This document shows, one piece after another, positions 55,692 to 63,951 of a DNA stretch of 64,000 bases; the first letter of the stretch is position 1; every line of letters starts with the position of its first letter. Origin of the DNA: Mycobacterium sp. SMC-8 (GTDB lineage: Bacteria; Actinomycetota; Actinomycetes; Mycobacteriales; Mycobacteriaceae). Location of the stretch: positions 3,162,001 to 3,226,000 of the forward strand of contig NZ_CP079865.1 of assembly GCF_025263565.1 (NCBI RefSeq), read 5' to 3'. The notes under the pieces are model-generated. The model saw nothing but the letters and a program-made list of their open reading frames with translations. It was not told the DNA's origin and did not search any database. The position numbers and the translations under genes were made by a program.

Positions 55692-57182
55692 ATGTCCACA
55701 CTCGGTGACCTGCTCGCCGAGCACACCGTGCTGCCCGGCAATGCCGTGGACCACCTCCACGCGGTGGTCGGTGAGTGGCAGCTGCTCGCCGACATGTCCT
55801 TCGCCGACTACCTGATGTGGGTGCGGCGCGACGACGACAGATTGGTGTGTGTCGCGCAGGTGCGGCCGAACACCGCCCCGACGGTGCTGCTGGCCGACGC
55901 GGTGGGCACGCTGGCCGAGCCCGAGGACATCCCGATCGTGGCCGCGGCGTTCCGCTCCGGCGACATCGGACGCGTCACCATCGACGGCCAGTACGGCTCG
56001 CCGGGCCTGAACGTCGAGGCCGTGCCGGTGCGCCACGGCAGCGACGTCGTCGCGGTGCTGACCCACCAGACCTCGTTGGCCCCGCGCCAGGTCAGCCCGC
56101 TGGAGGCCGCGTACGTCGCCTGTGCCGGCGATCTGCTGCAGATGCTGTCCGAAGGCACCTTCCCCAACGTCGGCGACCTCGCGATGTCGCGCTCCAGCCC
56201 CCGCGTCGGTGACGGCTTCATCCGGCTGGACGAAGCCGGTGTGGTCACCTTCGCCAGCCCGAACGCGATCTCGGCCTACCACCGGATGGGGCTGACCGCC
56301 GAACTGGACGGTCACGACCTCGTCAGCGTCACCCGTCCCCTGATCTCGGACCCGTTCGAGGCGCAGGAGCTCGCCAATCACGTCCGTGATTCGCTCGCCG
56401 GCGGCTCCAGCATGCGGATGGAGGTCGACGCCGGGGGCGCCACCGTTTTGCTGCGCACGTTGCCACTGGAGGCGCACGGGGTGGGTATGGGCGCGGCGGT
56501 GCTCATCCGCGATGTCACCGAGGTCAAGCGCCGCGACCGCGCGCTGCTCTCGAAGGACGCGACGATCCGTGAGATCCATCACCGGGTGAAAAACAATCTG
56601 CAGACCGTCGCGGCGCTGCTGCGGCTTCAGGCGCGCCGGACGAACAATCCCGAAGGCCGTGAGGCACTGATGGAATCGGTGCGACGAGTCTCGTCGATCG
56701 CGCTGGTGCACGACGCGCTGTCGATGTCGGTCGACGAGGAGGTCAACCTCGACGAGGTGATCGACCGCATCCTGCCGATCATGAATGACGTTGCGGCAGT
56801 GGATTCCCCGATTCGGATCAACCGCGTGGGCGACCTCGGCGTGCTGGACGCGGACCGCGCGACCGCGTTGATCATGGTCATCACCGAACTGGTGCAGAAC
56901 GCGATCGAGCACGCCTTCGATCCGGCGGCGCCGCAGGGCTGCGTAACGATCCGGGCGCAGCGTTCGGCCCGCTGGCTCGACGTCGTGGTCCACGACGACG
57001 GGCGGGGACTGCCCGACGGGTTCAGCCTGGAGAAGTCGGATCGGCTGGGCCTGCAGATCGTGCGCACACTGGTCGCGGCCGAGCTCGACGGTTCCCTCGG
57101 TATGCACAACACGAGCGCCGGAGGCACCGATGTGATTTTGCGAGTGCCGATCGGCAGACGGGTCAGAGTCAGCCAATACTGA
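55692..57182 (+). CDS. pdtaS: Sensor histidine kinase PdtaS
   Basis: Cytosolic kinase that signals to the ANTAR regulator PdtaR. The 496-residue protein has an N-terminal GAF-type domain (about 1-150), a PAS domain (about 165-280) and a HisKA_2/HATPase C-terminal kinase (about 290-496) with TIREIHHRVKNNLQTVAALL (H296-H297; the second is the likely phospho-acceptor), LVQNAIEHAF near 398 and DDGRGLPDG near 435. ATG at 55692. Convergent with whiB1. Confidence 0.93.
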   Translation: MSTLGDLLAEHTVLPGNAVDHLHAVVGEWQLLADMSFADYLMWVRRDDDRLVCVAQVRPNTAPTVLLADAVGTLAEPEDIPIVAAAFRSGDIGRVTIDGQYGSPGLNVEAVPVRHGSDVVAVLTHQTSLAPRQVSPLEAAYVACAGDLLQMLSEGTFPNVGDLAMSRSSPRVGDGFIRLDEAGVVTFASPNAISAYHRMGLTAELDGHDLVSVTRPLISDPFEAQELANHVRDSLAGGSSMRMEVDAGGATVLLRTLPLEAHGVGMGAAVLIRDVTEVKRRDRALLSKDATIREIHHRVKNNLQTVAALLRLQARRTNNPEGREALMESVRRVSSIALVHDALSMSVDEEVNLDEVIDRILPIMNDVAAVDSPIRINRVGDLGVLDADRATALIMVITELVQNAIEHAFDPAAPQGCVTIRAQRSARWLDVVVHDDGRGLPDGFSLEKSDRLGLQIVRTLVAAELDGSLGMHNTSAGGTDVILRVPIGRRVRVSQY

Positions 57183-57238
57183 CGCGCTGTGCCATTTCTG
57201 TTAATTGCTGATTTTAATTCAAGGCATTACACAAAGTT

Positions 57239-57264
57239 ACGGCCCCGACTGTCGTCGGGGCCGT
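57239..57264. terminator. Bidirectional terminator between pdtaS and whiB1
   Basis: Perfect 11-bp stem ACGGCCCCGAC (57239-57249) with GTCGGGGCCGT (57254-57264) and a 4-nt loop TGTC. It lies between convergent stop codons. Confidence 0.88.
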
Positions 57265-57285
57265 CGCTGCGTATGCAGGAAAAGG

Positions 57286-57540
57286 TCAGACCCCGGTGCG
57301 GGCCTTCGTCCTGGCGTTGCGACGCTTGAGCGCACGACGCTCGTCCTCGCTCATGCCGCCCCACACGCCGGCGTCCTGTCCGGACTCCAAAGCCCAGCTC
57401 AGGCAATCCGCGGTGACCGGGCAGCGGTTGCAGACGAGCTTCGCGTCAGCGATCTGGGCAAGCGCCGGGCCGCTGTTTCCGACCGGGAAGAACAGCTCCG
57501 GATCTTCGTCGCGACAGACCGCCTTGTGGCGCCAATCCAT
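57286..57540 (-). CDS. whiB1: WhiB-family regulator WhiB1
   Basis: Essential NO-sensitive [4Fe-4S] regulator that binds SigA. The 84-residue protein has ligands C9, C37, C40 and C46 (AVCRDEDPELFFPVG, LVCNRCPVTADCL), the GVWGG turn at 58-62 and the basic C-tail RALKRRNARTKARTG. ATG at 57540 with GAGGAG upstream. In M. tuberculosis whiB1 is activated by cAMP receptor protein, and a matching site is present here upstream. Confidence 0.96.
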   Translation of the reverse strand: MDWRHKAVCRDEDPELFFPVGNSGPALAQIADAKLVCNRCPVTADCLSWALESGQDAGVWGGMSEDERRALKRRNARTKARTGV

Positions 57541-57688
57541 AAGATCAAACTCCTCGTCAATGTCATGTGTGCGCAGCAGAGCGCACGCGCTTTACTTCGG
57601 CTGTTAACGCAAGCGCACCAAATGTTTCTGCGCTGTTGCATCCGATGCTTTCACAGGCTGAACAGATGTCAATAGAACTTCGTTAACT

Positions 57689-57704
57689 CGTGGGCTATCT
57701 CACT
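57689..57704 (-). promoter_or_regulatory. CRP-binding site upstream of whiB1
   Basis: Read on the minus strand this is AGTGAGATAGCCCACG, which I recall as the cAMP-receptor-protein site of the M. tuberculosis whiB1 promoter. TTGACA follows (57672-57667 on the minus strand), so the site is about 27 nt upstream of the -35, in class I position. No good -10 was identified. The rest of the 277-nt gap between whiB1 and the lipid kinase holds no gene. Confidence 0.6.
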
Positions 57705-57817
57705 ACCGAGGACCGCTAACCGATCCCTCACTCCGTTGTACTACGCTCTATCCATCTGCGCCCTAATTCATCCGCGCAAATTTCGTCACACCGACTATCC
57801 GTGCAGCTCAGGGGTGC

Positions 57818-58774
57818 TTATCGACCCATTTTCGGCAGCGGTGCGACCGCCTGAAGGGCGTCGGGCACCGAGGTGAACCGCATCTTGTCGCGCGTCCCGA
57901 TGTGATCCCCGTCGATCTGGCACGCGACCGGGGTGTCGCTCGTCACCTCCAGCCACGGCAGGTCGTCGTCACGAACCAGATGCCTGGCCGCCAGCTTCGG
58001 TTTACGCGACACCATCTGCCGCACCAGGCCGAGGTTGGACCACACGTTCATGCTCGTGGTCGCGAACACCCCCAGCCCCGTTTCGAACGTGGTGTCCGGG
58101 TTGGTCCACACGGGCCGGGCGTTGGCGTAGGTCCACGGGCTGGAGTTCGACACGAACGCGAAATGGACGCCCGGAATGGGTTCGGTGCCGGGCAGGTGCA
58201 GCGTCAGCGACGGCTCCTTGCGTGCGCTGGCCAGCACCTCGCGGATCGCCACCCGGATGTAGCGGGAGGCGGTCACCTTGCGGCCCTTGGCCCGTTGAGC
58301 CTCGACCGCGGCCACCACGTCGCCATCGACGCCCATACCCGCGGTGAAGACCGCCCAGCGCTCCTGGCAGTCCATCAGCCCGATACGGCGCCAGGACCCA
58401 TTGCGCCGGTAGTCGCCGAGCAGGTCGACGAGTTGATTGGTGGCCTCGATCGGGTCGGGGCTGATGCCCAGCGCGCGGGCGAACACGTTGGCCGAGCCGC
58501 CAGGCACCACCCCGACGGCAGGCCCGCCGGCGCCCGGTCCGCACTGCCCGAGAACGCCGTTGACCACCTCGTTCACCGTGCCGTCGCCGCCGTGCACGAT
58601 CAGCACATCGACGCCGTCGCGAGCGGCCTGCTGGGCGATCTCGACGGCGTGGCCGCGGTGATCGGTGTGAACGACGGTCAGGCGGACGCGGCTCTCCAGC
58701 GCGTGGGCCAACAGGTCACGGCCGGCCGGCGTCGTCGATGTGGCATTCGGGTTCACGATCAGCACGGCACGCAC
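57818..58774 (-). CDS. Diacylglycerol kinase-type lipid kinase (Rv3218-like)
   Basis: The 318-residue DAGK-catalytic protein begins [18 protein letters not shown], has the nucleotide loop [14 protein letters not shown] near 66, [17 protein letters not shown] near 92, and a C-terminal domain with [13 protein letters not shown] near 150 and QIDGDHIG near 292. It probably phosphorylates a lipid such as diacylglycerol or sphingosine. GTG at 58774; the frame extends upstream over the divergent aroQ. Divergent with 49 nt. Confidence 0.87.
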   Translation of the reverse strand: MRAVLIVNPNATSTTPAGRDLLAHALESRVRLTVVHTDHRGHAVEIAQQAARDGVDVLIVHGGDGTVNEVVNGVLGQCGPGAGGPAVGVVPGGSANVFARALGISPDPIEATNQLVDLLGDYRRNGSWRRIGLMDCQERWAVFTAGMGVDGDVVAAVEAQRAKGRKVTASRYIRVAIREVLASARKEPSLTLHLPGTEPIPGVHFAFVSNSSPWTYANARPVWTNPDTTFETGLGVFATTSMNVWSNLGLVRQMVSRKPKLAARHLVRDDDLPWLEVTSDTPVACQIDGDHIGTRDKMRFTSVPDALQAVAPLPKMGR

Positions 58775-58823
58775 GGGGCCTGAGCCTAGCGCCCGGAGGT
58801 GGCGGCGCCGGTACCGTACAACG

Positions 58824-59267
58824 GTGACCGAACGCCGATTGCTACTCGTGAACGGGCCGAATCTGAACCTGCTGGGCACCCGGCAGCCCGAGGTGTACGG
58901 CTCGACGACACTGGCCGAGATCGAGGCGAGGGCCGCCCAGGTGGCACAGGAGGTGGGCCTGAAGCTTCGCGCGGTGCAGAGCAACCACGAGGGTGTGCTC
59001 GTCGACGAAATCCACGCCGCCCGCGCCGACTGCTCCGGCATCGTGATCAACCCGGCCGCGTACAGCCACACCTCGGTGGCGATCGCCGATGCTCTGCGCT
59101 CGGTGGGGCTGCCCGTCGCCGAGGTCCATCTGAGCAATATCCATGCGCGCGAACCGTTCCGGCATCATTCGTACGTGTCCGCAGTGGCCGACATGGTCGT
59201 CGCCGGCGCGGGTCCGCTCGGCTACGAGATGGCGGTGCGCTACCTCGCGGACAGGCTCGGACGGTGA
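58824..59267 (+). CDS. aroQ: Type II 3-dehydroquinate dehydratase (AroQ)
   Basis: Third shikimate step. The 147-residue protein has the type II signature [20 protein letters not shown] (7-26) with R20 and Y25, N77 in [10 protein letters not shown] and [16 protein letters not shown] near 101-116. In M. tuberculosis the single type II enzyme (aroD, Rv2537c) is in the shikimate cluster elsewhere, so this may be a second copy. GTG at 58824; the frame extends to 58740 over the lipid kinase. It overlaps the next gene by 4 nt. Confidence 0.92.
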   Translation: MTERRLLLVNGPNLNLLGTRQPEVYGSTTLAEIEARAAQVAQEVGLKLRAVQSNHEGVLVDEIHAARADCSGIVINPAAYSHTSVAIADALRSVGLPVAEVHLSNIHAREPFRHHSYVSAVADMVVAGAGPLGYEMAVRYLADRLGR

Positions 59268-59713
59268 CGCCCCGCCCCGGGGGCACGGTGGCGCCCCGGG
59301 CGGTGCGCATCGCCGGTGGAATCGCTGCGCTGGAGGGCGTTCTCGGGATCGTGATGGCCGTCGTGCTGGTGGTGCGGGAGGCCGCCGGGCATCACGAGGT
59401 TGCGATCAGCGGCTACGGCACCGCGGGCTGGTTCGCGATCATGGGCTCCGGGGTGACGGCGGCGGGCGCGGCGCTGTGGACCGGCAGGCGCTGGGGCCGG
59501 GGCATCGCGGTGTTCGCCAACCTCGTGCTGCTCGGCGTGGCCTGGTACGTCTACAGCTCGGGCCAGCTGCGCTACGCCGTGGTGGTGGCCGGCGCGGCGA
59601 TCGCGGTGCTGGCTCTGCTCTTCAGCCCGACCGGCCTGCACTGGCTGACTCAGTCGGACTCCGACCCCAGCTCGGAGGCCAATTCCGACAGGCGTGGACC
59701 CGACACCCGGTAG
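59264..59713 (+). CDS. Conserved membrane protein (Rv3217c-like)
   Basis: 149 residues with four hydrophobic segments (about 15-36, 50-70, 76-94 and 100-119). Function unknown. GTG at 59264 overlaps the aroQ stop (GTGA). Its last 64 nt overlap the convergent GNAT gene. The position upstream of the GNAT and isochorismate synthase genes matches Rv3217c-Rv3216-Rv3215. Confidence 0.82.
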   Translation: MTPRPGGTVAPRAVRIAGGIAALEGVLGIVMAVVLVVREAAGHHEVAISGYGTAGWFAIMGSGVTAAGAALWTGRRWGRGIAVFANLVLLGVAWYVYSSGQLRYAVVVAGAAIAVLALLFSPTGLHWLTQSDSDPSSEANSDRRGPDTR

Positions 59714-60147
59714 GTGGTCCACTCGCTCTGCTGTTCGCCGCCGACGCTGTCGTACAGCGCGATCGCGTTGACGTTCCAGTCCAGCACCGCCCAGCTCAGC
59801 CGCGAATAACCGCGCTCGACGCATTCACGGGCCAGGGTGGCGAGCAGCTTGCGTGCCAAGCCGCGCCTGCGGAATTGCGGACGCACGAACAGGTCTTCCA
59901 GGTAGATCCCCGCTACGCCGTCCCAGGTCGAGAAGTTGCGGAACCACAACGCGGCCGCGGCCGCCTGCCCGTCGACCTCGACGAGGTGTGCATACAGCGT
60001 GGGATCCGGTCCGAAAAGTGCGTCACGCAACTGACTTTCGGTCACGGTGCACTCGTGGGCGGCGTGTTCGAACTCGGCGAGCTCGTGGATCATCGCGGTG
60101 AGCTCGGTTTCGTCCCCGGCGCGCACCGCGCGGATGGTCTCGCTCAT
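59650..60147 (-). CDS. GNAT-family N-acetyltransferase (Rv3216-like)
   Basis: The 165-residue protein has the acetyl-CoA motif LFVRPQFRRRGLARKLLATL near 85-104 and WAVLDWNVNAIALYDSVGG near 118, typical of GNAT polyamine or diamine acetyltransferases. Substrate unknown. ATG at 60147 overlaps the stop of entC (ATGA). The 3' end overlaps the convergent membrane gene by 64 nt. Confidence 0.9.
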   Translation of the reverse strand: MSETIRAVRAGDETELTAMIHELAEFEHAAHECTVTESQLRDALFGPDPTLYAHLVEVDGQAAAAALWFRNFSTWDGVAGIYLEDLFVRPQFRRRGLARKLLATLARECVERGYSRLSWAVLDWNVNAIALYDSVGGEQQSEWTTYRVSGPRLSELASELGSESD

Positions 60148-61241
60148 TGTCGCGCCCCCAGAGCCGCCAGAATGGTGCGGAACTTCGTTGTGGTCTCGTC
60201 GACTTCGTCGTCGGGATCGGATTCGGCGACGATGCCGCCTCCGGAGTGCGCGACGGCCGAGCGCCGGTCGGCGGACAGGTGAGCGCACCTGATCGAGACC
60301 ACCCAGCGGCCGTCACCGCGGCGATCACACCAGCCCACCGCACCGGCGTAGAAGCCGCGGTCGCCTTCGATCTCGTTGATCAACGCGATCGCCCGGTCGG
60401 TCGGGGATCCGCCCACCGCAGGAGTGGGATGCAAAGCGACAGCGAGATCCAGTGCCGTGGTGGACTTTTCGCGTAGCCTTCCGGACATGGGGGTGAACAG
60501 GTGCCAGACCGCGGCGGTCTTGCTGAGTTGCGGCCGGTCGGCGATCTGCAGGTCGGTGCACAACGGCTCCAGCGCCGAGCGCAGCGCGTCGACGACCAAT
60601 TGGTGCTCGTGACGGTTTTTCTCCGAAGCTGCCAGCGCCGCTCCGTTGGCGGCATCGGTGTCTGGATCGGCCGACCGGGGCGCCGAACCCGCGAACGGCC
60701 GGCAGATCACCTGCTGCCCTTGGCGGGCCACCAGCAGTTCCGGGCTCGCCCCCACCAGCGCGGCCCCGGAGTACCCCTCACCGGCAGCCGACAGGTCGAC
60801 CAGATACTTGGTGGCCTGCGCGTCGTTGGCGGCGAGCCGGTTGAGCACGGTCCGGGCGTCGAGCCTGCCGTCGGCAGTCAGGTGCAGTGCGCGCGCCAGC
60901 ACGACCTTCTGCAGCGCATCGTCGGGATCACGCAGCCGGGTCAGCGCCGCACCGATGCGGCGGCGATGTTCGTCGGCGCCCGGCGTGGTGGCGGTGATCT
61001 CCGCCGACACATGGTCGCGGGACGGCCACGCCGGCGGCACGTCGGTGAACCGCACCGACTGAGGCCGTATCAGCGCCGCGGGCCGGCTGAGGTCAAATGG
61101 CAAGGCGCCCAAAATGATCGGCGCGCTGTGCGAGGCCAGCGCGGCCCGGGCGTCGGCAATGTGGGGGAACGCGGTGTGCACACCGTCGCCGACGACGGCA
61201 CAGTCGGGACCGGCCAGGACGAACGCGGGTTCGCGGGTCAC
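60144..61241 (-). CDS. entC: Isochorismate synthase
   Basis: Converts chorismate to isochorismate for menaquinone or salicylate/siderophore. The 365-residue protein has the chorismate-binding domain from KVVLARALHLTADGR near 135: LVGASPELLVARQGQQVICRPFAGS near 177, then HEHQLVVDALRSALEPLC and ALHPTPAVGGSPTDRAIALINEIE near 270, and GFYAGAVGWCD near 306. GTG at 61241 overlaps the phosphatase stop; all three genes of this run are coupled by 4-nt overlaps. EntC-like by M. tuberculosis naming (Rv3215). Confidence 0.92.
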   Translation of the reverse strand: MTREPAFVLAGPDCAVVGDGVHTAFPHIADARAALASHSAPIILGALPFDLSRPAALIRPQSVRFTDVPPAWPSRDHVSAEITATTPGADEHRRRIGAALTRLRDPDDALQKVVLARALHLTADGRLDARTVLNRLAANDAQATKYLVDLSAAGEGYSGAALVGASPELLVARQGQQVICRPFAGSAPRSADPDTDAANGAALAASEKNRHEHQLVVDALRSALEPLCTDLQIADRPQLSKTAAVWHLFTPMSGRLREKSTTALDLAVALHPTPAVGGSPTDRAIALINEIEGDRGFYAGAVGWCDRRGDGRWVVSIRCAHLSADRRSAVAHSGGGIVAESDPDDEVDETTTKFRTILAALGARQ

Positions 61242-61849
61242 GTCGACACGGCCGGGTGGGGGAAACCGGTCTGGGCCAGTGCGCTGAGCTGACGCACCCC
61301 GTGCTCGAAGCCGCACACCGCGATCGAGGCGGCGGGCATCGCGAACCGGACGCCCTCGTAGACCGGTTGTTCGATCCACCGGGTGATCACCGCGCGGGAG
61401 AAGTGACCGTGGCCGACGAACACCACATCCCGCGATTGGATGTGCTGCAGCGCCAGCTCGATCGCGCGATCGGCACGCGCGCAGACCTCGGCTGAGGTCT
61501 CCCCACCCGGGCAGCCATGCGTCCACACCAGCCAGTTCGGCACCGTCTTGCGGATGTCCGCGGTGGTGGTGCCCTCGTAGTCGCCGTAATCCCATTCGGC
61601 GATCAGGTCGTTGACCTCGTCGGCCGTGAGACCCGCCAGTTCGGCGGTCACCCGGGCGCGCACCCGGGGGCTGGTCACCACGTACGGATCAAACAACTGC
61701 AACTGCTTGAGCGTGTCTGCTGCGGCGAGCGCCTGCGTCCGGCCATGCTCACTGAGCTCGAGTTCGGTCTGGCTCGTATGCTTGCCCGATTTCGACCATT
61801 CGGTTTCGCCATGGCGGAGCAGGATCAGCCGGTGCTGCAGGAGGCCCAC
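61238..61849 (-). CDS. gpm2: Acid phosphatase of the phosphoglycerate mutase family (Gpm2/Rv3214-like)
   Basis: The 203-residue histidine phosphatase has the LRHGETEW motif at 11-18 (phospho-histidine H13), SPRVRARVTAELAG near 55 and VFVGHGHFSRAVITRW near 150. Rv3214 is reported to be an acid phosphatase rather than a mutase. GTG at 61849 decides the start; the frame stays open upstream over the divergent parA region. Operon with entC and the GNAT gene. Confidence 0.9.
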   Translation of the reverse strand: MGLLQHRLILLRHGETEWSKSGKHTSQTELELSEHGRTQALAAADTLKQLQLFDPYVVTSPRVRARVTAELAGLTADEVNDLIAEWDYGDYEGTTTADIRKTVPNWLVWTHGCPGGETSAEVCARADRAIELALQHIQSRDVVFVGHGHFSRAVITRWIEQPVYEGVRFAMPAASIAVCGFEHGVRQLSALAQTGFPHPAVST

Positions 61850-61922
61850 AACGACCGATTCTGCCGTACGTCGCCGTTTCGACGGCAATGCGCGGGTGAA
61901 GATGAACAGGGGAGGATCAACC

Positions 61923-61943
61923 ATGTCAGGATGGGCACTGTGA
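61923..61943 (+). CDS. Six-codon leader ORF overlapping the parA start
   Basis: ATG at 61923 has GGGGAGG (61909-61915) 7 nt upstream, the best ribosome binding site in the region. It encodes MSGWAL and stops with TGA at 61941-61943, which overlaps the GTG start of parA at 61940. The parA GTG has no ribosome binding site of its own, so ribosomes probably reach parA by termination-reinitiation. Confidence 0.45.
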   Translation: MSGWAL

Positions 61944-62734
61944 CGCGGGTACTTGCGGTCGCCAACCAGAAGGGCGGGGTCGCCAAGACGACGACGGTGG
62001 CGTCGTTGGGGGCGGCGCTGGTCGAACTGGGCAAGAGTGTGTTGCTCGTGGACCTCGATCCGCAGGGATCGCTGACGTTCTCGCTCGGCCACGACCCGGA
62101 CAAGCTGCCGGTCTCGGTACATGAAGTGCTGCTCGGAGACGTCGAACCGGACGCGGCGTTGGTCGAAACTCCGGAGGGCATGACGTTGCTGCCCGCCAAC
62201 ATCGATCTGGCAGGCGCCGAGGCGATGCTATTGATGCGGGCGGGGCGGGAACATGCGCTCAAGCGGGCGCTGGACAAGATCAGCGCGAATTTCGATGTCG
62301 TGCTCATCGACTGCCCGCCGTCGCTGGGCGTGCTGACCCTCAACGGTCTGACCGCCGCCGACGAGGTCGTCGTGCCGCTGCAGTGTGAGACCCTCGCGCA
62401 CCGCGGTGTGGGGCAGTTCCTGCGCACGGTGTCGGATGTGCAGGCCATCACCAACCCCGACCTGAAGCTGCTCGGCGCGCTGCCCACGCTCTACGACGCG
62501 CGCACGACGCACAGTCGGGACGTGCTCTTCGACGTCGTCGACCGCTACAACCTGCCGGTGCTGGCGCCGCCGATTCCGCGCACGGTGCGCTTCGCCGAGG
62601 CCAGCGCCTCGGGTTCGTCGGTGCTCACCGGCCGCAAGAACAAAGGCGCGATGGCCTACCGGGAGTTCGCGACGGCGCTGCTCAAGCATTGGAAGAGCGG
62701 CAAGGAACTGGCCACCTTCACCCCCGAGGTTTAA
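61940..62734 (+). CDS. ParA/MinD-like ATPase (Rv3213c-like)
   Basis: The 264-residue protein starts VTRVLAVANQKGGVAKTTTV with the deviant Walker A KGGVAKTT (11-18), DLDPQGSLTFSLG near 38 and VVLIDCPPSLG near 112 (Walker B). Likely a Soj/ParA-type ATPase outside the main parABS locus; the partner is unknown. GTG at 61940 is preferred because it matches the M. tuberculosis start and overlaps the leader ORF; ATG at 61931 is in frame. Convergent, 4-nt overlap, with the next gene. Confidence 0.88.
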   Translation: MTRVLAVANQKGGVAKTTTVASLGAALVELGKSVLLVDLDPQGSLTFSLGHDPDKLPVSVHEVLLGDVEPDAALVETPEGMTLLPANIDLAGAEAMLLMRAGREHALKRALDKISANFDVVLIDCPPSLGVLTLNGLTAADEVVVPLQCETLAHRGVGQFLRTVSDVQAITNPDLKLLGALPTLYDARTTHSRDVLFDVVDRYNLPVLAPPIPRTVRFAEASASGSSVLTGRKNKGAMAYREFATALLKHWKSGKELATFTPEV

Positions 62735-63942
62735 CTCAACGCCACCAGTTCACCGCCGCGCTGTTCCAGCAGCGTGGATCCCGCCACTGCGGGCACGACG
62801 GGCCCCTCGACCGGCGGCCGCCGCAGCGGGATGTGCCGGTCGCCGGTGCCGGTCATCGGATCGAACACGTCGTAGCCCGTGGTGACCGGTACCAGCAGCC
62901 GGCCGGCCATCACCGTCGCGGGTCCCACCGGTGCGTGCTCACCCGCCGCGGCGACGGTGTACTTGTACTCCAGCGTGTCGGCGGAAAACACCATCAGCGC
63001 ATCGCCGGTCCACCAGGTGATCAGATCGCCGGCCCGAGACGCGTTGGCATCGGGGGAGGGTTCGCCGTCGACGACGGTGCTGTCGATCACCGCGCCGGTG
63101 TCGTCGATGATGTCCAGGCGCGGAGCCGGGGTGGGCACGTACAGCGCGGTCGCGGTGTCCGTCACCGCCACCACGCGGGCTCCGGTGCCGTCGGCGACAC
63201 CCTTCTGCTGGACGTACTTGAGCTCGGGGGTGTCCTCCTCGTCGGACGGACGCAGCAGTGTCAGCCGCAGATCGTCCTGACCCTCGCAGGACTCCAGCAC
63301 CGACACCGCGCTGGAGCCGGCCGCCGCGGAGACGAACCGGCACAGCGGTGAGGCCGGCACGCCCGGTTTGATCGGGGCGTCGAGCGCGCCGTAGCTGAGC
63401 ATCCGGACCATGTCGGAGCGCCACATCTCCAGCCGCGTCTGTCCCGCCGACAGAACCGTGGTGCCGTCGCCGGACAGGGTCACGTGCGGGTCGGCGTAGC
63501 TGCTGCGCGCGGGGCCGCGCCGGCCCGTCTTGGCGTCGACGGTGCTCACCTGTCCGCAGCCGCGGACGTCGGGATAGACCGCGACGGCGTAGTTGTAGAC
63601 CCAGGTGACGCCGCACAGCTCGCGGTCGCGCGAGTAGCTCCACAGCGTGGCCCCGGTTGCCGGGTCGCGGCCCTGGATCGCCGTGCCCTCGCCGGTGACG
63701 ACGGCGCCGCCGACGACGACCGGTGCGGTGGTCTTGGCGCTGCGGGCCGTCCACCGCTGTTCGAGCGAATCAGGAACGGCCGCAGCCGGTTTCAGGCTCA
63801 CGACCGGCTGTTCGGCGGGTTGGCTCCGGGTGGCCCTGGCATCACTGGTCCACCATACGAAGACCCCGACGACGACGATGACCACCACGATGGCCGTCGC
63901 CGCCAGCAGGTCTCCCCGGGTGCGGCGCTCGGGTCTGACCAA
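62731..63942 (-). CDS. Conserved membrane-anchored beta-propeller-like protein (Rv3212-like)
   Basis: The 403-residue protein has an N-terminal hydrophobic anchor (about 12-31) and a large outer domain resembling a PQQ-type beta-propeller: IQGRDPATGATLWSYSRDRE near 89 and ALMVFSADTLEYKYTV near 315. It contains several cysteines (for example ELCGVTW, RGCGQVS, PLCRFVS, ESCEGQ). Function unknown. TTG start at 63942. The stop TAA is shared with the parA stop (TTAA). Upstream is the probable rhlE. Confidence 0.82.
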   Translation of the reverse strand: MVRPERRTRGDLLAATAIVVVIVVVGVFVWWTSDARATRSQPAEQPVVSLKPAAAVPDSLEQRWTARSAKTTAPVVVGGAVVTGEGTAIQGRDPATGATLWSYSRDRELCGVTWVYNYAVAVYPDVRGCGQVSTVDAKTGRRGPARSSYADPHVTLSGDGTTVLSAGQTRLEMWRSDMVRMLSYGALDAPIKPGVPASPLCRFVSAAAGSSAVSVLESCEGQDDLRLTLLRPSDEEDTPELKYVQQKGVADGTGARVVAVTDTATALYVPTPAPRLDIIDDTGAVIDSTVVDGEPSPDANASRAGDLITWWTGDALMVFSADTLEYKYTVAAAGEHAPVGPATVMAGRLLVPVTTGYDVFDPMTGTGDRHIPLRRPPVEGPVVPAVAGSTLLEQRGGELVALS

Positions 63943-63951
63943 CGCAGTGGG

